Shown here piece after piece: positions 1 to 6,303 of a stretch of DNA of 6,312 nt (the first letter of the stretch is position 1; every line of letters begins with the position of its first letter). The notes beneath the pieces are model-generated. The model worked only from the letters and a program-made list of their open reading frames with translations. It did no database searches and was not told the origin of the DNA. The position numbers and the translations under genes were made by a program. Origin of the DNA: Deltaproteobacteria bacterium (GTDB lineage: Bacteria; Desulfobacterota; DAOWNY01); NCBI GenBank assembly GCA_030642325.1, contig DAOWNY010000108.1, forward strand, positions 1 through 6,312, read 5' to 3'.

Positions 1-2766
1 TCCGTAAACCAACCGCCAAAAGACGATTTCGACTGGGTGGTGGAAGTCGGGTTTAAACCCGGAGTGACCGATAACGTGGGTAGAACGGCAAAAGAAGCGT
101 TGGAAATGAAGTGTAATCTCAGACTCGGGAAGAGCGAAGGGATTTATACCTCCAAAAAGTATCTCATTTCCGGGAAGATAAATCAGGGAGAAGTGGAAAG
201 AATCACCAAAGGCATGTTGGGGAATGAACTGATTGAACGGTTTGAGATTGGGGATGCGGAATCATGTCGCCTAAGGGGGAATTCTTTTTTTGTGCCCCGG
301 GTGATGGAGGAAGGTGAGATCGGGACAGAGATGATCCCCATGGAGATTTCCGATCAAGCCCTGGTGGAACTGAGCCGCAGGAGAACCCTTGCCTTGAACC
401 TGGACGAGATGAAGGCGATAAAGCATTACCTGCTGGATGAGGATCATTTGAAAAAAAGAGGAAAAAAGGGGCTTGATAGTCAAATTACGGACGTGGAACT
501 GGAGTCGCTTGCCCAGACCTGGTCTGAGCATTGTAAGCACAAGATTTTTAACGGTGTTATTGAATATGTCGATGAGGAAGGCAACAGGGTAATAATTAAC
601 AGTCTTTATGATACCTATATAAAGGGGGCAACCGAAAAGATCAGAAGGGATCTGGGAGAAAGAGATTATTGCCTTTCGGTATTTAAAGATAATGCCGGAG
701 TAATCAGGTTTAATGAGGATTGGAGCCTGGTATTTAAGGTGGAGACCCATAATACCCCATCTGCGCTTGATCCCTACGGCGGTGCTCTTACCGGAATTGT
801 CGGGGTTAACCGGGATGTTCTGGGCACGGGAAAGGGGGCGAGGCTGATCTTTAATACCGATGTCTTCTGCTTTGCCTCCCCGGACTATTCCAAACCTCTC
901 CCTCCTCGGCTGCTTCATCCCAGGAGAATTTATGAGGGGGTAAGGGAAGGGGTGGAACATGGAGGGAATAAGAGTGGTATTCCCACTGTAAATGGTGGGG
1001 TTGTCTTTGATGAATGTTATCTGGGCAAACCTCTGGTCTACTGTGGTACCGGAGGGATTATGCCAAGCACAATCAGGGGAAAACCAACCCATCTAAAAAA
1101 AGTCGGGGCCGGTGATCTGATCGTGATGACCGGGGGGAGGATTGGAAAAGATGGAATCCACGGCGCTACCTTTTCCTCGGAAGAGCTACACGGGGAGTCT
1201 CCCACCAGTGCTGTGCAGATTGGCGATCCCATTACCCAGAAAAAGATGGCGGATTTTTTACTGACAGCCCGGGATTTGGGGCTTTATCATGCCATTACCG
1301 ATAATGGCGCCGGAGGGCTTTCTTCCTCGGTGGGAGAAATGGCCCAGGACTGCGGAGGATGTGTATTGAATCTTGAGAAGGCCCCCTTGAAATATTCGGG
1401 TCTGAATCCCTGGGAAATTCTCCTTTCCGAGGCCCAGGAGAGAATGACACTGGCAGTCGGTTCAGATAAAATAGGGCAACTATTAACCCTCAGCGAAAAG
1501 ATGGGGGTGGAAACAAAGGTCATTGGAAGCTTTACCGACTCGGGATATTTTCATATCCTCTGGGCGGGGAAAACAGTTGCTTTTCTGGAGATGGATTTTT
1601 TACACAATGGACTTCCCGGGCTGAGGATGAAGGCAGAGTGGAAAAAAAAGGAGCATCCCGAACCAACCTTTGGGGATCCCCCGGATTTAACCGATGCCCT
1701 GAAAAAGGTTTTAAGCCGCTGGAACATTTGCAGCAAAGAGTCGATGATTCGGCAGTACGACCATGAGGTTCAGGGGGGGAGTGTGGTCAAGCCCTTAGTG
1801 GGGGCCATGAATGACGGACCTGGTGATGCTGCGGTTTTGCGACCATTGCTCGATTCCATGGAGGGAGTGATCGTGTCTAATGGAATCTGCCCCCGTTACA
1901 GTGATATCGATACCTATCATATGATGACCGCCGCCATTGATGAGGCGCTAAGAAATCTGATCTGCGTGGGGGGGGATTTAAATGTGGCGGCGGGGCTTGA
2001 CAATTTTTGCTGGCCTGATCCCATTGAATCGGAGAAGAATCCTGACGGAAGATATAAACTGGCCCAGCTGGTCCGGGCCAACATGGCTCTATATGATTAT
2101 ACCACCTTCATGGGAATCCCGTGCATATCGGGGAAAGATAGTATGAAAAACGATTTCCGTATCAAGGGGGTTAAGATTTCCATCCACCCCACTGTTTTGT
2201 TTTCGCTTATGGGAAAGATTGAAGATATAAGGCTGGCGGTTACCATGGATGCGAAGCAGCCGGGCGATTTGGTTTACGTGGCAGGGGAAACTCGCGACGA
2301 AATGGGTGGTTCCGAATACTTTGCCATGCATGGATTTACGGGGAATAATGTTCCCAAAGTAGATGTCGGCAAGGCGAAAGAGAGATATCAGGCCATATCC
2401 CGGGCGACAAAAGAAGGTTTAATTGCCTCTTGTCATGATTGCTCCGAAGGAGGGCTGGGAGTTGCTCTGGCCGAAACCGCTTTTGCCGGGGGGTACGGGA
2501 TGGAAGTTGATTTAAGAAAGGTGCCTGCGGCCGGTGTAAGGAGAAATGACGTTCTCCTTTTCTCCGAATCCCAGAGCAGATTTGTGCTTACCGTGAGGCA
2601 GGACAATAAAGAGAGATTCGAAGAGTTGATGAAAAAAACCGCCTTCGCTGAAGCGGGCATGATTATTGTGAGTAATAAATTTAAAATAATCGGCCTTAAG
2701 GGCACGGTAATTATTGAAACCGATGGCGACACACTTAAAAATGTTTGGCAACAACCGCTTAATTAG
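1..2766 (+). CDS. purL: Phosphoribosylformylglycinamidine (FGAM) synthase, PurSL-type synthetase, 5' partial
   Basis: This enzyme catalyses the ATP- and ammonia-dependent conversion of FGAR to FGAM, the fourth step of cytoplasmic purine synthesis. The frame is open at base 1, so the true start lies upstream; the GTG at 37 falls inside conserved sequence and is not the start. The visible part (921 codons) begins with a PurS-like segment (about nt 30-250, motif FKPGVTDNVGRTA). It continues with the synthetase signature SEHCKHK (523-543) and the first AIRS-type ATP/Mg half, with VETHNTPSALDPYGGA (739-786) and DNGAGGLSSS (from 1300). The second half has RQYDHEVQGG (1750-1779), GKDSMKND (2131-2154) and DCSEGG (2437-2454). 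No glutaminase (PurQ) domain follows, so a separate PurQ must supply ammonia. From memory, fused PurSL proteins of Desulfobacterota are near 1000 residues with two PurS-like units at the N terminus. On that basis about 75-90 residues are missing here. Family assignment is firm; the PurSL subtype is inferred. Confidence 0.95.
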   Translation, partial: SVNQPPKDDFDWVVEVGFKPGVTDNVGRTAKEALEMKCNLRLGKSEGIYTSKKYLISGKINQGEVERITKGMLGNELIERFEIGDAESCRLRGNSFFVPRVMEEGEIGTEMIPMEISDQALVELSRRRTLALNLDEMKAIKHYLLDEDHLKKRGKKGLDSQITDVELESLAQTWSEHCKHKIFNGVIEYVDEEGNRVIINSLYDTYIKGATEKIRRDLGERDYCLSVFKDNAGVIRFNEDWSLVFKVETHNTPSALDPYGGALTGIVGVNRDVLGTGKGARLIFNTDVFCFASPDYSKPLPPRLLHPRRIYEGVREGVEHGGNKSGIPTVNGGVVFDECYLGKPLVYCGTGGIMPSTIRGKPTHLKKVGAGDLIVMTGGRIGKDGIHGATFSSEELHGESPTSAVQIGDPITQKKMADFLLTARDLGLYHAITDNGAGGLSSSVGEMAQDCGGCVLNLEKAPLKYSGLNPWEILLSEAQERMTLAVGSDKIGQLLTLSEKMGVETKVIGSFTDSGYFHILWAGKTVAFLEMDFLHNGLPGLRMKAEWKKKEHPEPTFGDPPDLTDALKKVLSRWNICSKESMIRQYDHEVQGGSVVKPLVGAMNDGPGDAAVLRPLLDSMEGVIVSNGICPRYSDIDTYHMMTAAIDEALRNLICVGGDLNVAAGLDNFCWPDPIESEKNPDGRYKLAQLVRANMALYDYTTFMGIPCISGKDSMKNDFRIKGVKISIHPTVLFSLMGKIEDIRLAVTMDAKQPGDLVYVAGETRDEMGGSEYFAMHGFTGNNVPKVDVGKAKERYQAISRATKEGLIASCHDCSEGGLGVALAETAFAGGYGMEVDLRKVPAAGVRRNDVLLFSESQSRFVLTVRQDNKERFEELMKKTAFAEAGMIIVSNKFKIIGLKGTVIIETDGDTLKNVWQQPLN

Positions 2767-2820
2767 GCTGGTTTCCATTGCAATGAAGCCGATTACTTCG
2801 GGTTTTAGAAAATTTTAAGC

Positions 2821-2877
2821 CCGGGTGATTGAGCCTTAGTATTTAGTATGAACAAAATGAAACACCCGGTTTTTTTT
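2821..2877 (+). terminator. Candidate rho-independent terminator after purL
   Basis: CCGGGTG (2821-2827) is the exact reverse complement of CACCCGG (2863-2869), which is followed directly by eight T (2870-2877). The stem is GC-rich and the T-tract is good. The 35-base loop is much longer than usual, so efficiency is uncertain. It lies 55 bases after the purL stop and would separate purL from the downstream phosphofructokinase gene. Confidence 0.5.
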
Positions 2878-2902
2878 GAACGCACGTGTCAAACCGCTTT
2901 TG

Positions 2903-2931
2903 TTTCGTAAGGCTGCGGTGTTCAATATAAT
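2903..2931 (+). promoter_or_regulatory. Candidate sigma-70 promoter for the phosphofructokinase gene
   Basis: A perfect -10 hexamer TATAAT lies at 2926-2931, 25 bases before the start codon. The matching -35 at 17-bp spacing is TTTCGT (2903-2908), which is poor. The assignment rests on the -10, on its position between a candidate terminator and a gene, and on the short leader it would give. Confidence 0.4.
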
Positions 2932-2956
2932 AAATCTAAGCAGGGGGTGATGATAA

Positions 2957-4132
2957 ATGGAAACAAAGAATGACAAAAAACTTACCATAGCGATACTTAC
3001 GGGCGGGGGAGATGTGCCGGGACTTAACCCGTGCATAAAGACCCTTGTTTATCGGGCGGCGGCAGAGGGGATTAAAGTGATAGGAATCAGAAGGGGGTGG
3101 GCGGGACTTTTGGCTTACGATCCGGAAGATTCTAATCATAATGCTCAGTATATTCAGATCTTGGAACCACTTGATGTGAGAACCATCGATCGTTCCGGAG
3201 GGACTTATCTGCATACTTCAAGGACCAATCCGAGTGCTGCCCGGGTCAAGGAAGTTCCGGACATTCTTAAGAAACAGTTTGCCGAGGGAGAAGAGACAAA
3301 AGATTTCACTTCCCATGTCTTAAATAATTTAGAGCATTTGAAGGTAGATGCCATCATTCCCATCGGAGGTGACGATACCCTCAGTTTTGCCGACAGATTA
3401 CACCGGGAAGGGTTTCCGGTAATTGCCATACCTAAAACAATGGATAATGATGTTTTCGGAACCGACTATTGCATCGGTTTTTCCACGGCCGTTACCAGAA
3501 GCGTCGGCTTTATTCATTCATTAAGAACCTCTACAGGATCACATGAGCGGATTGCAGTGGTGGAACTATTCGGCAGGTATTGCGGGGAGACATCCCTGAT
3601 AGCTGCATACTTGTCGGGAGTGGGCCGTGCCATTATTTCGGAGATTCCCTTTGAACCCAAAAAACTTGCCAAGCTCGTCATGAAAGATAAACGGGCTAAT
3701 CCCAAAAATTATGCCATGATTACAATTTCGGAAGGGGCAACCATGGTGGGAGGAAATATGTTTTTATCCGGCGAGTCAGACGCGTATGGTCACAAAAGAT
3801 TGGGGGGGATCGGGGAAGAAACGGGCGCCATTCTCAAAGAACTTACCGGGGAGGATGTGCTCATTCAACGTATTTCTTATTTAATGAGAAGCGGCACTCC
3901 CGATTCTCTTGATCTGATGGTAGCCGTCAATTATGCCAATATTGCTATTGATCTTTTTTTGAAAGGGGTGTTTGGACGTCTGGTTGCCCTTAGTCGCGGG
4001 ATTTATACTGATATACCCCTCAGCACTATTGCCATGGGGCAAAAAAGGGTGGACGTGAGGGAGTTATATGACGTGGAGGAATACCGCCCCAAAATCAGAC
4101 ATGTTGGCGCCAAGCCCATGTTTTTATATTAG
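2957..4132 (+). CDS. 6-phosphofructokinase, probably pyrophosphate-dependent
   Basis: This protein (391 aa) phosphorylates fructose 6-phosphate to fructose 1,6-bisphosphate in the cytoplasm. Family motifs appear in order: GGGDVPGLN (16-24), the nucleotide/PPi loop; a SGGTYLHTSRTNP segment (80-92); GGDDT (137-141); PKTMDND with the catalytic Asp (159-165); FGRYCG (205-210); and YLMRSGTP (308-315), whose Arg should contact the substrate phosphate. Two positions separate donors in this family. Asp140 replaces the Gly of GGDGS in E. coli ATP-PFK, and Lys160 replaces the Gly of PGTIDND. Both favour pyrophosphate, which would make the step reversible. The ATG at 2957 has a strong Shine-Dalgarno, AGGGGGTGA (2942-2950). 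A 390-residue length suits the group containing actinobacterial PPi-PFKs rather than the ~320-residue E. coli type. The product class is firm; the donor is inferred from two residues. Confidence 0.9.
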   Translation: METKNDKKLTIAILTGGGDVPGLNPCIKTLVYRAAAEGIKVIGIRRGWAGLLAYDPEDSNHNAQYIQILEPLDVRTIDRSGGTYLHTSRTNPSAARVKEVPDILKKQFAEGEETKDFTSHVLNNLEHLKVDAIIPIGGDDTLSFADRLHREGFPVIAIPKTMDNDVFGTDYCIGFSTAVTRSVGFIHSLRTSTGSHERIAVVELFGRYCGETSLIAAYLSGVGRAIISEIPFEPKKLAKLVMKDKRANPKNYAMITISEGATMVGGNMFLSGESDAYGHKRLGGIGEETGAILKELTGEDVLIQRISYLMRSGTPDSLDLMVAVNYANIAIDLFLKGVFGRLVALSRGIYTDIPLSTIAMGQKRVDVRELYDVEEYRPKIRHVGAKPMFLY

Positions 4133-4138
4133 CGGTAT

Positions 4139-4173
4139 GTAACTACTCGGAATTCTGATTTCCGAGTAGTTAC
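4139..4173. repeat. Perfect 14-bp inverted repeat, candidate terminator hairpin
   Basis: GTAACTACTCGGAA (4139-4152) and TTCCGAGTAGTTAC (4160-4173) pair without a mismatch around a 7-base loop (TTCTGAT), beginning six bases after the phosphofructokinase stop codon. Position and stem length suit a transcription terminator or a 3' end-stabilising hairpin. The sequence after it (TAAATTG) is not a real T-tract, so it is not a classical intrinsic terminator. A dispersed REP-like element is the alternative. Confidence 0.6.
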
Positions 4174-4402
4174 TAAATTGTTTAATCATGGATTTTCATT
4201 CAGATATTTAGATTACCTATACTCAAACCAAGCCGCCCTTTCTTCTTTCCGGATTTCTTTTAAAATACAAATGGTTATATAATAGTGCTGACGTAGCATT
4301 TGCCGGTATAGATACCAAATTTACCAGAACAATAATATTTATCATCATCATTATTTTTATGATTGCTGGCAAATATTGACGAATATTATTTAAATTTATG
4401 TC

Positions 4403-4420
4403 CAATATTAGTTAATATTG
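4403..4420. repeat. 8-bp inverted repeat with 2-bp spacer
   Basis: CAATATTA (4403-4410) and TAATATTG (4413-4420) are exact reverse complements separated by GT. The form is that of a regulator half-site pair, but in such AT-rich DNA it could arise by chance. It lies about 60-80 bases upstream of the possible weak promoter at 4460-4486 and over 250 bases upstream of the tetR promoter. Confidence 0.3.
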
Positions 4421-4527
4421 TAATTTTTAATACAAATGGGGAAAAATTAATTTTTTTATTTAACATTTTGTTCAGATAATTATAGTATTCTTTTTATGGA
4501 TCAAAAAGAATGTTTCACTTTGAATTA

Positions 4528-4620
4528 CCTTGGATGAAAAAAATAGCGCTTTCATCCTGGCATGGTTTAAGAATTTGCTATGACCCTGGAACGGTTTTTT
4601 AATGACCGTACGGGTACCAT
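4528..4620 (+). other. Two adjacent potential hairpins, candidate structured RNA
   Basis: The first hairpin pairs GGATGAAA (4532-4539) with TTTCATCC (4550-4557) over a 10-base loop, with flanking CC (4528-4529) and GG (4559-4560) able to extend it. Starting two bases later, a second one nests three pairings: ATGGT (4562-4566) with ACCAT (4616-4620), CCC (4584-4586) with GGG (4612-4614), and ACGGT (4591-4595) with ACCGT (4605-4609). This part has more G and C than its surroundings. I cannot match it to any riboswitch or small RNA family I know. The strand is assumed to be that of the neighbours, and there is no clear terminator after it. Confidence 0.25.
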
Positions 4621-4676
4621 ATTTATCTGAATGAAAATCGATATTAATTGAAAATTTAAAATATATTATTTTTTTA

Positions 4677-4705
4677 TTGACAAAATATACTGGGGGGTAT
4701 ATAAA
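4677..4705 (+). promoter_or_regulatory. Strong sigma-70-type promoter of the tetR gene
   Basis: A perfect -35 TTGACA (4677-4682) is followed after exactly 17 bases by TATAAA (4700-4705), five of six matches to the -10 consensus. Transcription would begin near 4712, leaving a leader of about 36 bases before the ATG at 4748. A promoter this close to consensus on a regulator gene suggests it is normally held down by a repressor. Confidence 0.75.
4685..4702. promoter_or_regulatory. Candidate operator: G6 tract inside an AT-rich inverted repeat
   Basis: ATATAC (4685-4690) and GTATAT (4697-4702) are exact reverse complements around TGGGGG, so the promoter spacer reads TATACTGGGGGGTATA and the dyad overlaps the -10. 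The pattern of a G/C tract between AT-rich inverted flanks resembles operators of the CsoR/RcnR/FrmR (DUF156) repressors; the left half TACT-G6 matches the RcnR-type site, the right half less well. It could equally be the TetR protein's own autoregulatory site. The dyad is directly visible; which protein binds it is inference. Confidence 0.4.
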
Positions 4706-4747
4706 ATATAAACGTTTACTAAAAAACAGTCGTTCGTTTTATAATTG

Positions 4748-5380
4748 ATGCTGTTTACTCCCAGTGAGGTTAAGGTATTGGCTAAAAAGCTTAATGTTGA
4801 AGAGAAAATACTAAGAAAATCAGTAGATTTATTCTATAGATATGGCTATACCAGAGCTTCTATCAGAGATATCGTGAAGGCGGTCGGCATTAATAATTCT
4901 ACTGTCTATTTTTATTTTAAAAATAAGGCCGAGATACTATTTGATGTAATAGTTGATGTGGGGGATGATCTTTTACAGGAGCTCAATCTGGTCATTGAGC
5001 GGCACGAGGGAGCGCAAAGCGATATCGCCTGCCTGCGGGCGATGATTTTTAAGCAGATCTGTTTTTCAATACAGAGATACAAAGAGATGAAGATTTATTT
5101 GGAAGAACAATTCCAATTACCACCCCATTTAAGAAAAAAGGCATATAAGCAGCACCGACAAATATATGAACTTTATTATTCCAGGATTTGCGATCTTGAG
5201 AAAAAAGGCCTGCTCAACGGTAAGGCAGACAAGGCAGTGATAACATTTGGTATTTTTTCAATGATAAATTGGGTTTATCGGTGGTTTCAGCCCAACGGGC
5301 GGCTTTCGGTCGAAGAGGTTGCGAGGGATATAATTGAAGTATTTTTTAACGGTATCTTAAGTGATAGTCCCTCGGATTAA
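4748..5380 (+). CDS. TetR/AcrR-family transcriptional regulator, probably of acyl-CoA metabolism
   Basis: This is a cytoplasmic one-component repressor of 210 aa. An N-terminal TetR helix-turn-helix spans about residues 21-67, with FYRYGYTRASIRDIVKAVGI followed by the recognition-helix segment NNSTVYFYFKNK (49-60). The C-terminal half is all-helical and ends with INWVYRWFQPNGRLS (173-187), a segment I associate with KstR2-like and fatty-acid-type TetR regulators that bind acyl-CoA ligands. The next gene is a crotonase, so control of that operon is the likely role. The start is uncertain. The ATG at 4748, directly after an in-frame TTG at 4745, has no Shine-Dalgarno. An in-frame TTG at 4778 has GAGG eight bases upstream (4766-4769) and would give 200 aa without losing the DNA-binding domain. 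Its codons look more AT-rich than those of purL or the phosphofructokinase. Family certain, ligand unknown. Confidence 0.88.
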   Translation: MLFTPSEVKVLAKKLNVEEKILRKSVDLFYRYGYTRASIRDIVKAVGINNSTVYFYFKNKAEILFDVIVDVGDDLLQELNLVIERHEGAQSDIACLRAMIFKQICFSIQRYKEMKIYLEEQFQLPPHLRKKAYKQHRQIYELYYSRICDLEKKGLLNGKADKAVITFGIFSMINWVYRWFQPNGRLSVEEVARDIIEVFFNGILSDSPSD

Positions 5381-5418
5381 AGCAGTGAAATAATGAATTT
5401 TTACTTCTTAAATTATTT

Positions 5419-5450
5419 TTGTGATATGCGCCGGATCAGGTTTCTATAAT
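5419..5450 (+). promoter_or_regulatory. Candidate promoter of the crotonase operon
   Basis: A perfect -10 TATAAT (5445-5450) lies 46 bases before the crotonase start. Upstream, TTGTGA (5419-5424) is a fair -35 but with a 20-base spacer; at 17-base spacing the hexamer is TGATAT (5422-5427), which is poor. A weak dyad TGAT (5422-5425)/ATCA (5434-5437) in the spacer could be a regulator contact. No convincing terminator lies between tetR and this site, so read-through from tetR is also possible. Confidence 0.4.
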
Positions 5451-5484
5451 ATAAGTATATGGAATGTTATTAATTAATTTAATG

Positions 5485-5493
5485 AAAGGGGGA
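5485..5493 (+). promoter_or_regulatory. Ribosome binding site fixing the crotonase start
   Basis: AAAGGGGGA ends three bases before the ATG at 5497. It sits inside the longer open frame that begins at 5464, whose ATG has no Shine-Dalgarno and would add eleven residues not expected in this family. The start at 5497 is therefore preferred. Confidence 0.8.
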
Positions 5494-5496
5494 AGC

Positions 5497-6279
5497 ATGA
5501 GTTACGATAACGTTATTTATGAAGTAAAAGATAATGTTGGAGTTCTGACTATCAATCGACCTAAAATGCTTAATGCGTTAAACGGACAAACCATTGACGA
5601 GATAAGAAGTGTTCTGTCCGAGGCCAAAGATGATAAACAAGTCCGGGCGATCATTGTTACCGGTTCCGGGGAGAAAGCCTTTGTCGCCGGAGCTGATATT
5701 ACCGAATTTGTTGATATCGGTATAGACCAGGGTTTTGATTTCAGCCGCAACGGGCAGAAGATGGGGCGGGACCTGGAATGGATGGGAAAGCCAAGCATTG
5801 CCGCCGTTAACGGTATGGCCCTAGGAGGGGGAATGGAGCTGGCGTTGTCATGCACCTTCCGGATTCTTTCCGAAAATGCCCAACTCGGATTACCGGAAGC
5901 AGGCCTGGGAGTAATACCCGGTTATGGCGGAACTCAGCGGTTAACCAGGATGATCGGTAAATCCAGGGCGTTGTGGACTATTCTCACAGGTGATATGATC
6001 AATGCGCAGGATGCATTACAGATGGGTTTGGCAAATGTGGTTGTAAAGCCGGAGGATTTGATGGAGCATGCCTTCAAGGTGGCAAAAAAACTCTTGAAAA
6101 AAGCCCCGCTGGCGGTCAAGCTGGCAATTATGGCGGTAAATCATGGGGCGGAAACCGACTTAGAGTCAGGTCTTGTTTATGAAGCGGCATTTGCTAATGT
6201 TCTTCTGAACTCTGAAGACAAACGAGAGGGGATTAACGCTTTTATGGAAAAGCGAAAACCCAATTTTACTGGTAAATAA
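5497..6279 (+). CDS. Enoyl-CoA hydratase / crotonase family protein
   Basis: This 260-residue enzyme most likely hydrates a 2-enoyl-CoA (for example crotonyl-CoA) to the 3-hydroxyacyl-CoA during cytoplasmic fatty-acid or aromatic-acid degradation, or the reverse in synthesis. The length is standard for a single crotonase domain. The N-terminal strand VGVLTINRPKMLNALN (14-29) is typical. The first oxyanion-hole/CoA loop is AFVAGADI (61-68) and the second ALGGGMELALSC (108-119). Both catalytic glutamates of classical hydratases are retained: Glu114 in GGGMEL and Glu134 in LPEAGLGVIPG, equivalent to Glu144 and Glu164 of rat mitochondrial hydratase. A GGTQRL turn (144-149) and the C-terminal REGINAFMEKRKPNF helix also match. 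Thr120 replaces the more common Asp after SC. It lies 116 bases after tetR, and a ribosome binding site for another gene follows at once, so it is probably the first gene of an acyl-CoA operon. Exact chain length and substrate cannot be read from the sequence. Confidence 0.93.
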   Translation: MSYDNVIYEVKDNVGVLTINRPKMLNALNGQTIDEIRSVLSEAKDDKQVRAIIVTGSGEKAFVAGADITEFVDIGIDQGFDFSRNGQKMGRDLEWMGKPSIAAVNGMALGGGMELALSCTFRILSENAQLGLPEAGLGVIPGYGGTQRLTRMIGKSRALWTILTGDMINAQDALQMGLANVVVKPEDLMEHAFKVAKKLLKKAPLAVKLAIMAVNHGAETDLESGLVYEAAFANVLLNSEDKREGINAFMEKRKPNFTGK

Positions 6280-6297
6280 ATAGAAAATTTTGTTGAC

Positions 6298-6303
6298 GGG
6301 AGG
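6298..6303 (+). promoter_or_regulatory. Shine-Dalgarno of the next gene, outside the window
   Basis: GGGAGG followed by AAATCAGAA reaches the window edge with no start codon before it, so the next gene should start at about 6312 or just beyond. The gap of roughly 30 bases after the crotonase stop, without a terminator, indicates a continuing operon on the same strand. Confidence 0.65.

Larger units (their letters stand above)
4174..4676. other. AT-rich intergenic stretch with no supported gene
   Basis: About 500 bases separate the phosphofructokinase hairpin from the tetR promoter. The stretch is visibly richer in A and T than the flanking genes. I find no frame with a plausible start, ribosome binding site and recognisable product. 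A short open frame on the minus strand (4223-4405) has a hydrophobic stretch but begins with TTG and lacks a Shine-Dalgarno. The stretch contains an 18-bp dyad at 4403-4420, a possible weak promoter (TTAACA 4460-4465, TATAGT 4481-4486, spacing only 15) and the hairpin pair at 4528-4620. Confidence 0.6.

Noticed and set aside
271..1092. Long open frame on the minus strand opposite purL (273 codons)
   Set aside because: It lies wholly inside a strongly conserved coding region on the other strand, and its translation has no recognisable domain. It is a shadow of purL.
2766..2790. GGCT...AGCC with an internal CATTGCAATG palindrome just after the purL stop
   Set aside because: The stem is interrupted by mismatches and has no T-tract next to it; the candidate terminator at 2821-2877 is better.
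2875..2893. TTTGA / TCAAA dyad around a CACGTG core between purL and the PFK gene
   Set aside because: The arms are only five bases, the core is not symmetric with them, and the left arm overlaps the terminator T-tract. Chance is the simpler explanation.
4223..4405. 60-codon minus-strand frame with a hydrophobic, signal-peptide-like stretch
   Set aside because: It starts with TTG, has no Shine-Dalgarno, and lies in very AT-rich DNA where runs of Ile, Met and Asn codons arise by composition. The opposite strand there also gives an Ile-rich frame with no start.
4534..4602. 22-codon frame starting MKKIALSSWHG, whose TAA overlaps an ATG (TAATG) opening a 10-codon frame
   Set aside because: There is no Shine-Dalgarno, no known leader-peptide pattern such as a run of one amino acid, and the start lies within a hairpin arm. 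It could be a leader peptide only if a transcript is shown.
4711..4740. Possible TetR operator in AACGTTTACT...AGTCGTTCGTTTT before the tetR start
   Set aside because: Only short partial symmetry (ACT/AGT and AAAAC/GTTTT) is present; no convincing palindrome of TetR-site length can be drawn.
5388..5418. AAATAAT / ATTATTT inverted repeat followed by T residues after tetR
   Set aside because: The stem is purely A/T with a 17-base loop, too weak for an intrinsic terminator.
5464..5496. Upstream ATG extending the crotonase by 11 residues
   Set aside because: It has no ribosome binding site, and the extension runs through the strong Shine-Dalgarno that serves the ATG at 5497.
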